Positions 1-12,485 of a stretch of 64,000 nt of DNA are shown in pieces. The notes below the pieces were generated by a model. The model had not been told where the DNA came from and searched no databases. It worked only from the letters and a program-made list of their open reading frames with translations. Positions within the stretch are counted from its first letter, which is position 1, and each line of letters opens with the position of its first letter. Source of the DNA: Emydura subglobosa (Eukaryota; Chordata; Testudines; Chelidae); NCBI GenBank assembly GCA_007922225.1, contig ML679966.1:53735870-53799869 (forward strand), read 5' to 3'. The translations under genes and the position numbers were made by a program.

Positions 1-936
1 TGTATAAATTAAACTGGATGCATGCTGCCTTTGCTCCTGTTACTGGATACATTGCATTCATGCTCTACTACTAGTATTCCAGCAGTTAATCTACTATCAA
101 ATGATTTTAGTAATAGTGCTGGTATTACATCCAAGAAGTGCCATAAAACTGTTATCTATAATCTTTTCAACTTCTTCAGTAAATTTTAAAAGCTTGTGTA
201 TTAGTGTCAGTTTTCAAGACTGAGATGTAATAAATAAATAAATAAATAAATCTTGCTCTTCTTTTGCTTCTCAAAAACTTCACAAATTAGATTTTTTAAG
301 ATCATTCTAGACTAACATCTGATCCTGCTACCTACTCTCTGATGGTAGACCCTTTAGTCCTGTAGAACAGCTTGCAGGCTTGGGTCTTATTTTTATTCTC
401 TTTTCTTTGTTATATGTTATGAAGAGGGCTGACCTGTCTAATATTAAACAAATTGTTTAAGTTATAAGTTTGTCTATTAATTATGTAATCTCTCCTACAA
501 GGACAAATTTCTCAAACTCTAAAATGGTTTAAGAAAACTGAAGGTAGTTAGCAATTAAAAGGAGACAGAACTTCAGTTTAAAAACCTTAATTGTTACTGT
601 TGATCACCATGCTTGAGCTAAGTAGCTCACTAAATGCAGATAAGATTGCCATTATGATGTCCAAAGATAATTCTGTGTTGTTGCCTTTTGTAAATTGCTT
701 AGATTTATAGAAAACCTTTAGCTGTAATACTTTGAAGTATTATTAAATATTTATCAACAAACTAAATATATGTAGGGATTTGTCTTGGATTAGACTGGAG
801 ATTTTTTAGTTTTTGATGTTGCTTTGTGCAGGAATCTTTTCAGTGGAAATACTTTTGTGGACTCTTCTTAAAAGAGCTAATTATTTTTTCCAGATTTTTA
901 ATGCTTTGTTCTTTTTTTTGTTTGTTTTCTAAACAG
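1..936 (+). other. SH3RF1: SH3RF1 intron 1 (3' part)
   Basis: This is AT-rich non-coding sequence upstream of the SH3RF1 coding exon. It contains a short TAAA microsatellite near 229-251. It ends in a T-rich polypyrimidine tract (about 910-930) and a candidate acceptor AG at 935-936, with a second AG at 941-942. I see no other gene or recognisable repeat in it. Confidence 0.6.
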
Positions 937-1050
937 TTTCAGAGCAAAGTCTGAAAATCTGAAGAGGCATGGATGTAACATGATTCCCTTTAAGTATTCA
1001 GAACAGATATGAATTTTGCAAAAAAAAATTTGGCGGTAAATTAGATAAAA
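937..1050 (+). other. SH3RF1: SH3RF1 5'UTR part of the first coding exon
   Basis: This stretch lies between the candidate acceptor AG at 935-936 and the start codon at 1051. The boundary is inferred only from the polypyrimidine tract and AG. An alternative acceptor at 941-942 would shorten it by six bases. Confidence 0.5.
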
Positions 1051-1437
1051 ATGGATGAATCGGCTTTGTTGGATCTGTTGGAGTGTCCTGTTTGCTTAGA
1101 ACGTCTTGATGCTTCTGCAAAAGTCTTGCCTTGCCAACACACATTTTGCAAACGTTGTTTGCTAGGCATTGTGAGCTCTCGAAATGAGCTTCGTTGCCCA
1201 GAATGTAGGACTTTAGTTGACTGCAGTGTTGATGAACTTCCCAGTAATATTCTGCTGGTTAGACTACTGGATGGCATCAAGCAAAGGCCCTGGAAACCTG
1301 GCACTGGTGGTGGGACTAGTTGCACAAATGCATTAAGGGCCCAAAGCAGCACTGTTGCTAGTTGTGGCTCAAAAGACCCACAGAACTCTCAAAGTGGACA
1401 GCAGCAAAGAATACAAGCACGGAGTCCCCCTGTTAGA
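1051..1437 (+). CDS. SH3RF1: SH3RF1 (POSH) first coding exon: N-terminal RING domain of an E3 ubiquitin ligase/JNK scaffold
   Basis: The exon encodes residues 1-129 of SH3RF1 (Plenty of SH3s), a cytosolic E3 ubiquitin ligase and scaffold for JNK signalling and vesicle traffic. A C3HC4 RING finger is visible: C12-x2-C15, C28-x-H30-x2-C33-x2-C36, C49-x2-C52, with all eight zinc ligands intact. The start [20 protein letters not shown] is characteristic of SH3RF1. Its paralogue SH3RF3 differs in the RING and linker. A Ser/Gln-rich linker follows the RING, as in the family. The open frame runs to 1458, but a consensus donor GTAAGT at 1438-1443 ends the exon after 129 complete codons (phase 0), so the last six residues of the open frame are intronic. 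The SH3 domains lie on later exons that I do not find here. The start ATG at 1051 is the first in frame after the acceptor, in AAAATGG context. Confidence 0.95.
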
Positions 1438-1443
1438 GTAAGT
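1438..1443 (+). promoter_or_regulatory. SH3RF1: Splice donor of the SH3RF1 first coding exon
   Basis: GTAAGT directly follows the last AGA (Arg129) codon and matches the vertebrate 5' splice-site consensus. It leaves the reading frame in phase 0. Confidence 0.85.
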
Positions 1444-3005
1444 ATCCCTTATAAGTGATAAGCCATACTTACAGGTAGCAATTTGGTTTTGATCTGTTGC
1501 AATCACAGCTCTTTCCAGATTGTTTCAAAACAGTTGAATAATAACATTTGCTTCATGGGGAAAAAAAGGGTAATCAAATGTCTCATCTGCAAAAGCAAAA
1601 TAGTAACTGTTCATTCCTGACTATGATTTAAATCAATTTTTCTGTGTAACAAAAACTAAGCTACTGTTGCTAGCACATTTTCAGGGAAAACATCAATATT
1701 TGTCACTTTCTTATACTATATCCTTGACTTCAGTCTTCACATATTTTATAATGCTAGTTACTGACTGCTGGTGAAAATGTTTGTAGCCAAAAGGTAGGAT
1801 GCATTTATCTGTTTAAAATTCTTAATTGTTCAGTTTAAAATAGTTGAGGGGGAAGAATATCAGCACATGACCTTAATATTCCCATTGACGCTAAGGAGGA
1901 AGTTAAATAACTTGAAGAAGACAGTTGGTATGAAATGATTGTTTATAATGAACAATCATTTAGTCTTGCTAAAAATATTTAAAATTGTTTGTCATTGTTA
2001 ACTCTAACTCCAGAAATTGATTTTATTCTAGATTTTTCTGGGTTATATTGATTTTTCTGTATGAACAAATATTACAATCAGATTTCCATAAATTTCACAT
2101 AATGGATGTTAAGCACCTAGGTGGAAATTCTTGCTTAATTGAAGTCGATGTGGATTTTGTCATTGACTTTAGTGGACCTAGGATTTCACTTTTATTTAAG
2201 AACCCTAGAATTGGTGGTGGTTGATAATTTAGCTCTATTATTTCACTTTATTTTTAAAAGGGCATATTTTCTAAGTATCTTTCATAAATTTTTCTATCAT
2301 GTAATGGGTTGGTTACTTCCTTTTTGATTTTTTTGATTTTTTTATTTTTGATTAGTAACATAAGGATCATTTTCATGCAAGTTTTCTGTTTAGTTTTCAG
2401 TATAGTAGATGGATTAACTAAACTTAAATTATTTGGAAGTGTTGTATTCTCAGTGTCTGAATACATGGAAAAGTCTCTTGATTATTGTATTTAATATCTC
2501 CCTGTGATGTTGATATTTGAACTTGTTCTGTATTTATGAAATCCATGCACTGAGAATTGAGCTTATTGGCTTCTTCTCTGCTTCTGTTTCTTTTTGGCAT
2601 TCATTCAGCTTGTAGAATGTTTCATGCCTTATAATCAAAACTTCAGTAGCTTGATTTATGATTTCTTCTAGAACCAATAATTGAGTAGATCATTTTAGGA
2701 GATGACTGACCCAGCTCTGTTTTATCTAATGACTGAGCAGATTAGCTTCTTTTAAAAGGTTTTGCAGCAAATTTAATGAAAGTTGTATATGCAGAGCTTC
2801 TGGGTATGAACTGAAATTGGCTTAATGATTTAAGTGCTTTACCTGTATGAAGAATGCATTGTATTTTGAGAAATGGCCTGATGAAGTTAGAGAAAGGGAT
2901 GCAAGTATTAATTTTAGAGGGCTATTCTTTACCTCAGGTAAATCATCTACATATTTAGTTTTCTTGCTGCTGAGGAATCAATGATTTGCACTGGATAGTT
3001 TAAAT
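1444..3005 (+). other. SH3RF1 intron, no recognised element
   Basis: AT-rich intronic sequence with T-rich stretches near 2325-2350. The open frames at 2139-2494 are short, overlap on both strands and have no recognisable domain. I see no gene or clear repeat. Confidence 0.5.
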
Positions 3006-3408
3006 CAATGGTTCTCAATCTTTCTAGACCTCTGTACCCCTTTCAGGTTGCTGATTTGTCTTGTGTACCCTGAGTTTCACCTCACTTAAAAACCATTTGC
3101 TTACAATCAGACATAAAAATATAGAAGTGTCACAGCACACTATTACTGAAAAATTGCTTACTTTCTCATTTTTACCATATACTTATAAAATAAATTGTGA
3201 CCCCCAGGGTGAGAAACACTGATATAGTGTATATAGAGTAGTATAAACAAGTCATTGACTGTATGAGATTTTAGTTTGTATTGACTTCGCTAGTACTTTT
3301 CATGTTGCCTGCTGTAAAACTAGGCAAATATCTAGATGAGTTGATGTACCTCCTAGAAGACCTCTGTGTACCCCCAAGGGTATATGTACCCCTGGTTGAT
3401 GACCACTG
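3006..3408. mobile_element. hAT-like non-autonomous DNA transposon (MITE), about 403 bp
   Basis: The ends form terminal inverted repeats. The left end reads CAATGGTTCTCAATC and the reverse complement of the right end reads CAGTGGTCATCAACC. The interior has the 'GTACCCC' stretches repeated near both ends. The flanking 8-mers GTTTAAAT (2998-3005) and GCTAAAAT (3409-3416) match at 6 of 8 positions, which fits a decayed 8-bp hAT target-site duplication. It has no coding capacity; an ORF on the minus strand here is incidental. The family is recalled as common in turtle genomes. Confidence 0.75.
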
Positions 3409-5299
3409 GCTAAAATAATTACTGCTTACCTGAATTACTGGTATTTCTGAGAAGTAACTTATGTACACCTCTAAAGTTAAACTGTGCTGAGAATATAAAA
3501 GGTGTGAATTCTTCGACCAAGTTTATAATTTGACCTTCTTTATATTCTAATAGTCACACTATGGTTTTCTTTAGAAATGTGAAAAAGTAATTTGTTATGT
3601 CATTTTCTGTAAAGTGTCTGATGACTTGTATTGAGTATGTCAGTAATAAGTACACATATTGATGGGGTAAAAAAACAAAGATGGTATAACAATTTTTATG
3701 CATAAAAACTGAACTTTGTAAAGAAACAATAGCAGTCACAAAAAGACCTTCAATCTCTCCCACAACCCCAAAGCAATTTCACATTACCTCCAGTAGCTAC
3801 CAAAAACTTCAATTGCAAATATACAAAATACCAGTATAATTTCTTTACATGTAATCCTTTAGACCTTTCTAAATCCAACCATTTTTTAAAAAGTAGTAAT
3901 TTTTATAAAGTAAGAGATTTATAGTTCATCAATGTGCTATGAACTTATTCAAATGTTCTTCATAACTTCTCAAAGGTTTATGGGAAAATTAATATTGAAC
4001 ATTCCCTTCTTTTGAATTCTTTAGGTTTAAATATACTACAATATCCTGATGTTGTGCAACATTTGTGTTTCCACATGTTGTGCAAAGCAGAAAGTGATAA
4101 CATATGGAATGTTGCATCAGTTTATTAGTTATGTTATACCATGTGCCGTTAGAATTGTGACCATGTGGTTCCCTCATGCAGTTAACTGACATTGAATGAA
4201 TATTAACAGCAGACTTGAACATTTACAATATGCTACACACATCTTTTTCCAGAGATCTAGGGTTGCCTGCTTGACATAATATACACATTCCTGTTTTATC
4301 TTTGGTTTTGGGATGAGGGAGGGGAAGGGTGACCCACAACCATTCACCCATTCCAGCCTGTTGAGACTCTCTCTCTCTCTCTCTCTCTCACTCTCTCTTT
4401 TTTTTAATGGAGGGGAGGAATATCAAAATCAGGTGCTTGCTGTGTGAAGGGAGCAGTTACCTAGTTTCTTTATTGAAAGTATAAGAGGAAGAGAGTTTAG
4501 AAAATCTATCAACAAAAAATCGGAAATGGCAATTTATGTAGCTACAATGTTAAACTGAATGCAGAAGTTGTTACAATAACTGTAAAAATAGGGGTGGCTG
4601 TACTGCAAATGAATTAGAAGGTTTCTTTACTGGACATTGGGTGTAGAAAATTCTTTCTAGATGAGTGGCAGAATCAGTAGATTTCTTGAGCTCTGAAATT
4701 TTACAAAAGGAGAAGCAACAAGTGAACGTTGCTGTTACATTAAATGAAATGAATGTAGGTGAGGGTTGTCAAGTCAAAAACATTCTGCTTATACCCTAAG
4801 GAAATATTAAGCTAATAAATGCCCTTTTAGAAGATACTTAATTTTCCAGAAAAGGTTAATACATCATGCATTGTTGCATGATTTTCTGAACTGAGTTTGT
4901 GGGGGTATGATGGGGTAGGGGCAAAGTTGCAGTGTGTCAATGTTACAGTTAAAGGGAAGCTGAGACAGATACATGTAAACATGCAGAAATGAAAATTACA
5001 AAATGTTTGATAAGGTTTTGTAGACCAATGTATGCAGACTTTTTTTTTCTTTTTTCCTCACATGCTCTTAAAATGTATTAATTCCTGTTTTTAAAGTTGA
5101 TTGTTAGGTATTTATAAATTCTGAAATTAAGCAAGGTAACATTTTAACTATTTCTATATAACTATTTTTCATCATGTTACATTTGATTAAACTTCAGTGA
5201 CAGTGGTATCTCTAGCAGGCAAATGAATTGTCTCTTGTGTTGTCACTGTGTGTTTCTAAATAACTAAGCAAAGAGAGGAGAGGACAAATGAGGTTTGTG
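3409..5299 (+). other. Intron with a CT microsatellite
   Basis: Non-coding intronic sequence. A (CT)n tract lies at about 4370-4398 and is followed by a T-run. No gene, RNA or clear mobile element was recognised. Small ORFs at 3554-3763 and 3989-4222 have no domain. Confidence 0.5.
4370..4398. repeat. (CT)n microsatellite
   Basis: A run of CT dinucleotides with one CA interruption. Confidence 0.9.
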
Positions 5300-5510
5300 C
5301 TATGCCAGTGGACTGGCATTCAGAACTTTTAGGTTCAGTTCCTTGGTCTGCTACAGATTTCCTTTATAACCTTGCATACGAACTCAAGTCTATTTGTGCC
5401 TCTGTTTCTCATCTATAAATAGGAATGATAATACTTCCTTAGTCTGTCTCTCAGTTGAGTTTGTATGCTCTGTGGGGCAGGAATTGCACATTAGTTTCCA
5501 AATTGGGGCC
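5300..5510 (+). mobile_element. MIR/CORE-type SINE remnant
   Basis: The sequence follows the tRNA-derived MIR/CORE-SINE pattern. A box-B-like segment (GGTTCAGTTCC) is followed by 'tgctacagatttcct', the CORE-like stretch ending in 'ctcatctataaatagg', and a tail resembling 'tgctctgtggggcagg'. It is heavily diverged and plus-oriented. The 79-aa ORF overlapping it is incidental. Confidence 0.6.
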
Positions 5511-6097
5511 ACTAGGTGCTTCTTTAGTAAACACAGTTCCCACTTTCAAAATTCAGATTGAATTTCAGTGTAATTTACAGATTGCTACAGATAGATGTTC
5601 ACAGTACATTTCCTGTGCCAAGGATTGTCCTGTGGCTTGTGTTAAATTGTTGGAGGGATTTCACATTGGTTTTGGACAATTAATAGTAAATTAGATAAAT
5701 ATCTCAGCAAGGGGGAGGCAGACATTTTTTTTAATCTTTAGAAACTACTAATCTATTTTTTGCCTTGAGAAATTTGTCTGACTGCAATACGAGTGTGATT
5801 ATATTATTGTGTTTTGAAAATGAATAAAGAACAAATATATACTATGAATTCTACTGCTAATACAGAAAGGTTTTATTCATATACTTTGACTCGATGGCAC
5901 ACTTCAACTGCATGCTAGTCTTAATTAGTACTTTCTTGATGAAACAGCTGAATAATTACTGTTACCTAATCATTTAGAAGACAGTTATCTTTTAAAGTAA
6001 TTTTTTACCATAACTTCATGATACAGGTTATTTTGTTTGGAAATAACATAATGTGTATGTGACATTCAGAAACATTACATCTCCTTTTTTGCTGATA

Positions 6098-6469
6098 CAG
6101 TAGAACCTCAGAGTTATGACCTTCAGAGTTACAAACTGCACGATCAACCACAAACCTCATTTGGAACAAACAAAAAAACCTCAAATACAGTACAGTACCG
6201 TGTTAAACGTAAACCACTAAAAATAATAAAGGGATGTTTAAAAAAAGGTTTTAAAGATAAGGAAACTCCCTGAGATTGTTTCATTTACATTAAGATGATT
6301 AAAAGCAACATTTTTCTTCTGCATAGTAAAGTTTCAAAGTTATATTAAGCCAACGTTTAGTTGTAAACCTTTGAAAGAACAACCATAACGTTTTGTTCAG
6401 AGTTACAAACATTTCAGAATTATAAACAACCTCCATTCCTGAGGTGTTCTTAACTCTGAAGTTCTGCTG
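6098..6469. mobile_element. Tc1/mariner (Tigger-like) MITE, 372 bp
   Basis: Terminal inverted repeats are clear. The left end is CAGTAGAACCTCAGAGTTA and the right end, reverse-complemented, is CAGCAGAACTTCAGAGTTA. The TA dinucleotide precedes the left end (6096-6097). The right flank is CA, consistent with a TA duplication that has one mutation. There is no transposase ORF. A subterminal 'cagagttac' motif recurs inside, as in pogo/Tigger-type MITEs. Confidence 0.75.
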
Positions 6470-6471
6470 CA

Positions 6472-7084
6472 GCTTTTGTTTGGTACCTGTTGTTCCTAAA
6501 TATGTATAGCCATAGGAGCAGCGGCAGAAGCAGCCAAATCAAGAGTTGCCGTACTGGAGGTGAGGGAGTAAAATGGAGCCTACTCAATGCCATCTCTCCT
6601 ACTGGACCCAGAATTGTGCAAGGGAGACCCCCCCCCCCCCAATACACACACTGGCAGCTGGGTGGTACCTCAACCCCTAATTGCATGGAAAAAAACTTGG
6701 AAAAAAACTAGAGAGAGAGAAACTATCCAAAAACTACAGCCCTTTGAGTAGCTGCAGAAGCAGCCAAAGCAGAGACATTCAAATAACTTTCTACGATTTT
6801 GACTGAACTTTCTCTGCCCTGTGCTGATTGCCTGTTTGCTCCAACTCTCTCTTTACCTCAGCTTTACTCCTAGCTTGCCCCTTCTTATACTTTTCATCCC
6901 TGCCCTGTCCCCCTCATTCCCTTCCTTTTAATGTCCCCTCTGCCTTCGCTTTTCTTTTCATTTAGGTTTATCTGCTCGTAACTAAACCCACCCAAATAAA
7001 TAATTAAATAATTTTGATAAAATCACAGAAAAAACATAACAGTTGATGCCATCACATTGTTCAGTCTCTTATATGTTATATTCC
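6472..7084 (+). other. Intron, unassigned, with a poly-C run
   Basis: A C-run at about 6629-6641 and short purine- or pyrimidine-rich stretches are visible. The two overlapping ORFs on opposite strands (6450-6711) have no domain. I recognise no gene. Confidence 0.4.
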
Positions 7085-7235
7085 TTTTCTCTATCTTATG
7101 TATCTTGTCTATTCAGACAGTAAACTCTTTGGAATAGGTACTCTTTGCTATTTTAGGTACAGATCCTAGTACAATGGGGACCCATTCTTGGTTGGTCCTT
7201 ATGCACTATCCTAAACATGATCAATAATTAGTAAA
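7085..7235 (+). mobile_element. SINE 3' tail remnant
   Basis: The order 'agtaaactctttgg', then a short spacer, then 'gatcctagtacaatgggg' and 'ttggtcctta' follows the 3' tail of the same MIR-like SINE family seen at 35.6 and 29.3 kb. The head is missing or unrecognisable. Confidence 0.5.
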
Positions 7236-9719
7236 ATAAGCAGAATATATTTTTGTTTCTGTATGTTTCAGTAGATGGATATGAAAGCCTCCCAGTAAAA
7301 TTAATAGGGTAGTGTCAACAGGTATATGGATGAAGAGTGCTGTATAAGAGTTTACGTTGTTTAATATTTTGTCTATTGCATATTTTGTTTCTTCATCCTG
7401 TTCAAAACTTTCTTTTTTGTAATGCCTGACTTTCTCTTGAAGGGGAAACCTATCCTGTGTGACAAGATGTGAATGTCTCAAAATAGTTAGTGGTTCATTT
7501 TTCTTACGAGGTTTCTAGGAGCTTTGGAATTATCTAATCCATTTATCAGAATATACTAAACTCTAGAGGAAAAACATCTAATATAGTAGACTGTAGAAAA
7601 TAAAATGGCCACTCACCCATATACCCCAAGCAACTTGTGACTGAAGCACTCATGGTTTTCTATTATCAGAAGCTAAATTAGTGTGGAAATGTATGTTCAT
7701 ACTTTTAGCAGTATCAAAGTAAACCAATTCTTGTTGAAGTCACAGGTTCTCAGCCTTACAGCTGCAAAAAATAGACATTTGTATAGTCTGAAAATTACAA
7801 CAGCATACATCTTGCAAAAGCTTCCAAAATGGCCATTAGACTTTTTTCACATGATGCACTGGTAATGTTGTTCGGAAAGGTGCTCCGACTATATCTGATC
7901 AACTGAAAGGTTGAATACTTTAAAAATATGTAAACGGCTATATTTTAATATAACAACTCTTACTTGTCTTGCGATTGTCTGCTCTTTGCACCTTAAAAAT
8001 GCTCATGATTCTTCAGAGAGTTCACATACAACAAATCACATTCATTACTCATGCAGATATACAAAATTATAGTTTTATAATCTTCTCTACAGAAATGTAT
8101 TTGTTATGCGTATATACATTTTGATAAATGTATAATTTGATAAAATGTATAATACATAATTTGATAAATTTCATAATTTGAAGGATATTTAGAAATAAAT
8201 AGATCTGTCGTTCTCTCTGAAGGAAAGAAAATCTGTCACCTAGATTTTTAATCAGCTGCTAAAATAAAAATAAGCCAATCTGAAAACAGTAAAAATTTCC
8301 ACTGGGCTGCATATACCTGAACCATTCAAGAGCAGTGAAGCAGTTTTCTCTACAGATGGTGTTCTTTTGTAAGATAAACCATCTTTGTTCCATGTCACTG
8401 ACTCATTTCTTACAGGTGAGGTCACTCTGCTCTGGGTATGTTGTTCCTTTTTAGAAAAGGGAAATGGATGCTGCACCATTCACATTCTATTTCTCACAGT
8501 CCCGAAAAGAGGTTTAAAATGTACATTAAAACCTTTTTCAATAATTAAAGCCTTTTTTTGCAGGCTCTGTGAACCATAAATTAACAAAAATGCTCTGTTT
8601 TAGGACCAAAAAAACTTCACTACTACAAGATTTTCAAATTGTTTAAATAAAGGAAAGGAGACTGGTCTTCTTGTTGAGCATAGATGTAAGAGTATCAATA
8701 TTGAATAATTGGAAACAATAGCTCCCAGTTATTCCTCACCGATATGCTAATTTGGTTGTTAAAGTACGCATACTATAGGATACATAGTCCTATTTATATC
8801 TGGTTTAGAAAAACTGAGAAATTGCGATACTTGTTTTAGATTTTTTTTGATCAAGGAAGTCTGAGGATAAAAGGTATTTAAAGAATATTAGATGAGTGTC
8901 TAGCTTGGCATAAGTAGGGCATAGCTGTTCTAGAAGCTTATTTTAAATAAACACAGTAAAGACAAAGGTACTGGGATATGGTAATATGGTTTTGAAGTAG
9001 ATACAGCTTTTACACTAGGTCTTTAAGTTAGCATATAATAAAATCAGCTTCATCTGGTGGGCAACTCTGTCTCTCTCTCAAAATTTAAATAATAAGTCCA
9101 TAATATTGCATGCTTTCTTTTTCTTTCTCTTTTCTTTCCATACACTAACAATCAGGCACCTCCTATGGATCTACTGTTACTGGGGTGTTGATAGGTCTTC
9201 AGAGGAGTCTCTGAACCCCTATCCTTAATAGCACAGTTAAGCCATTTTAAAAACCGGTTTAACTTAAAACAAGTTGTAAATGCATAACCTTATTAAGTTA
9301 ACAAGTGTTCACTCAGGCCACCACATTCTACAATGTTGTGCTACAGGAAAAGGTGTTGACTTTGCAGGCAATCTTCTGGTAGTCTCTACGGTGATCTTTT
9401 TCTTAAAATGTATTGTTTTACCAGTGATGGCAGTGGTGGGATTATTGGTGGTACAGACAAGGTGTCTGTTTTTGTACTATTCTAGTGTTTAGCCCATTTA
9501 GAGGGCGTCTAGGTGACATAATGAGTAAAAATGCTGGCAGCTACTGATACCTTTTCCATGCTAGAGCTCCTGCCCGGAGCTACTTCTCGTGGTGCTGGAA
9601 TAGGGGAAAATGTTAATGAAAAGGTCAGTTTAGATAAGAGGTTACAGTTAGTACCTGACGAATGACTCAGCATGTTGTTAAGGATTATTGTGCTACTGAA
9701 AGATGAAAGACATGACACC
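7236..9719 (+). other. Intron, no recognised element
   Basis: AT-rich sequence. A small cluster of imperfect TTTGATAAA/ATGTATAAT repeats lies at about 8118-8180. I see no gene or clear mobile element. ORFs here are short and overlap on both strands. Confidence 0.45.
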
Positions 9720-10600
9720 TAGGATGTATAGTCCAATCTGTAGTTTTAAAGTTAACTTTTATTTAGTATGCCATGGTCTGAGAGTGTTCAGCTCCAGTAG
9801 TGAGGTTTTCATTAGGATGAAGACCTTGTGGAGCACATAAAAACAATTCAGTGCTTCTATTAGAAGTTTTATTTAACAAGACCAACAAGTTAATATTAAC
9901 TATAATTTATTAACAAGATAAACAAAATGATATACACTGCAATATAGCAAAGGAGAGAGAGAGAGAGAGAATACGGAATGTGCAGTACTTGCATTACTGA
10001 CATCATCCCTTGGGGAAACTCTGAAGTATCAGGGTGATGAAATGTCAAATGTTAGTAGGTGGTCATCATCCTGTGTCTCTCAGCACACAGGCAGGATAAC
10101 ATCATTTATAATATGTTATACTGATGCCCCCTGTACCTTATACATATTCATGAGGTTTTCAGCCCCTTTCTCCTTATCTGAACTTCCACACTCCACTTCT
10201 GTTGAGATTCCCCAATTTCTGTTGGTTAATTAAGCATTTACATCAATTAATTGCCATGGTATGTATGTGGTTAATATATATGTATATATGTTTGGTTATA
10301 TTCATTCTCTAAACTTATCCTAAAATACAAATAATCTTTATTTGTGGTTTCATATGTCATACCAATCAACTTTTCTATGAGTGGGCTTATCTTGTGACTT
10401 GGTGTCACTTGCCTTTTAGTTTCTTGTACAATATCAAGCTACTAATATCAAGCTAAGCCTTAGTTATACCAAGCAACCTATCATACTTGCTTTAGGCCTG
10501 CTATTAGTCACTTCTATCACTTTTCTTACTCTAATCTATCTACCTACCTACCTAGTCATTCTTTTAGTGATCATAATTGGTCAGATCTGTAACCTTACAC
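9720..10600. other. Possible LTR-derived block (weak)
   Basis: This stretch has several TTTATT/AATAAA signals (about 9758-9912), a GA microsatellite at 9954-9970, and short CTAC repeats at 10539-10554. Its texture resembles a minus-strand LTR, but I cannot define TG...CA ends or a target duplication. The call is tentative. Confidence 0.2.
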
Positions 10601-10949
10601 ACATATATGTATGTTTATATGCAAGGCTACAGACCTGACCAGTTGTGCTCACTAAAGGGGCACACTCAGATCAGATTTTGTTCAAAATGTAGGTTCTGTA
10701 GAAATAAGATTCTGCAGACCCTAATAGTGAAAACATTGTTCGAAATAAGGAATGGCGTCTACTAGCCATTCACTACTAGCCTGTTCTAGCTGGTAAAAAG
10801 CATTTCTTGTGCATGTTGCAATGTGGGAGCTTAGTGTCAGCAAGAAATCTAAGAGTACTCAGAAAACTGTAGACTGAATTGACCAATTGTGGGTGTGTAT
10901 CTTCAGCCAGACATTCAGTTAAATTTGTGTTTATGCATTAGATTACCCA
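10601..10949 (+). other. Intron, nothing recognised
   Basis: No gene or repeat identified between the possible LTR block and the LINE remnant. Confidence 0.4.
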
Positions 10950-12485
10950 GAAATAATGTGTAGTTATAGGAGAGAAGGGGACCAAGGACAGATTCTTGTA
11001 GAACCTCCACAGAAAGTTGGGGGCAGGCTTTGCGGAAGATCCTGTGAAGGACATGCTGAAGGAGTAGTTATAGAGAGGGAAGAGGAGAACCAGAAGACAG
11101 AGTCATGGAAACCAGGGGAAGAAAAGATTTCAAGAAGAGAAGAGCATCTTTGAAAGTTTCAAACATGGCTGATTGGTCAAGGAGAAAGAAGATGGAGAAC
11201 TGGTTTGGAGCTTTGGCTAGAAGAGGTCATTAGAGACTTAGGCAAAAATGGTTTCAAGGCAGTACAAGGGGAAGAATCTGGATAGGAGAAGGTCTAGGTT
11301 GGAATTGGAGAAGAACTCCAGAAAGACGTTGTAGACAACAAGATCATTGAGCTTAGAGATGAAAGGGAGAAAGGAAATGGGTGGTAGCTGAAGAGGCAAA
11401 TGGGGTCAAGGATGGTATTATTAATGTGGGAGAGATGAAAACATGCCTCTATCCATAGGAGCATGAGAGGTTAAGAAGAAGAATAAGGGAGGAGATTAGT
11501 GTAGGCATGAGAGAGATCAGGAGACAGCATGGGACTACTGGGGCAATTGAAAGGGTTAGAATAGGAGAGCAATCAAACTTCAGCATCTGTGACAAGGGAG
11601 GAGAAGGAGAGAGTTGTAGGAGGGAAAGGGGTAGGTCACATTATATTTTGGTAATTTTCTCAGCAGAAATTAGTGGACTCCTGTGCAGGCAGTATGGGGG
11701 AGCATCACAGGAGTGAAGTAAAAGGTGGCAAAAATATAGCCAGGAATGTGGGGATGGGATTCAGTTGAGTTGGAGAAGTAGTGTTATTTAGCTAGCTATA
11801 CGGCAAAACTGAAGTAGGAGCGAATTAATTTATAGTGGAGGAAGTCAGCCTGGTCATGGATTTCCACAAGAAATGCTCCTTCAGAGTGAAAGCAGGAATG
11901 GAGGAAGCCAATCTGGGGGTGAGCGACGGCTAAGTGTTGGCAGAGTGGACCTTCTGATGGGAAAGAAGGGCAAAAGAATTAAGGGCACAGAAGAGTGAAG
12001 CATGAAGAAAATCAACAACCATATCAGTGAATGAAAAGGAGGAGAGGGCTGAGAGCAAACATAGGCTGAGAGCAAATCAATGCTGATGGATTGGCAGTCA
12101 TGGAAAGGCAGAACTGCAAGAGTGGTGGGGGGCTGATGATCAATGCTGAAAATGACCTGTTACAATTGGAGACAGAGAACTGCGCAACAGAGAAATCAGA
12201 GAAAGAGAGAAGTGCTTGGGGAAGACTGTCAAACGAACAGTCCTTGTCGTGATTGGAAGTGTTGAACCAGGGCTGCAGGTCAAGTGAAGAGGTGAGGGCA
12301 AGGAAGCTGGCAGCTGAGGGGCCAGATAGGTCATCAACCTGGAAGCTCAGGTCACTGAGGATTAGTGTAGAAGACTGCAAGGAGAAGAAGAGATCCAGAA
12401 ATTGAAATCTCAGGAAAAGGCTGAAGGAGCAGAGTTGGGTGGGTGGTAGATTAAAATAAAATGGGTTAACCCTAGTTAATTTATA
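10950..12485 (-). pseudogene. L2/CR1-group LINE remnant (endonuclease and part of ORF2)
   Basis: On the minus strand the best open frame (12509-12024, 161 aa) contains FQVDDLSGPSAASFLALTSS. This matches the end of the apurinic-type endonuclease domain of L2/CR1-group LINEs, where 'GDFNIHVD...ASxFLxLLxS' is usual. The D and N of 'GDFN' are degraded to 'LSDLSF'. Downstream (lower coordinates) other frames give decayed ORF2-like fragments with stops and frameshifts, including 'SFALLSHQKVHSA' and 'LNDLVVYNVFLEFFSNSNL'. No full RT active site was found. The clade within the CR1/L2 group is uncertain. Confidence 0.6.

Noticed and set aside
1041..1352. 103-aa minus-strand ORF opposite the SH3RF1 exon
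   Set aside because: It is the shadow of a well-conserved RING-encoding exon on the other strand and has no domain of its own.
1051..1458. SH3RF3 as the identity of the RING exon
   Set aside because: The RING start and linker match SH3RF1; SH3RF3 differs at several positions and has a Gly/Ala-rich linker.
5455..5694. 79-aa plus ORF
   Set aside because: It starts within a SINE tail and has no recognisable domain.
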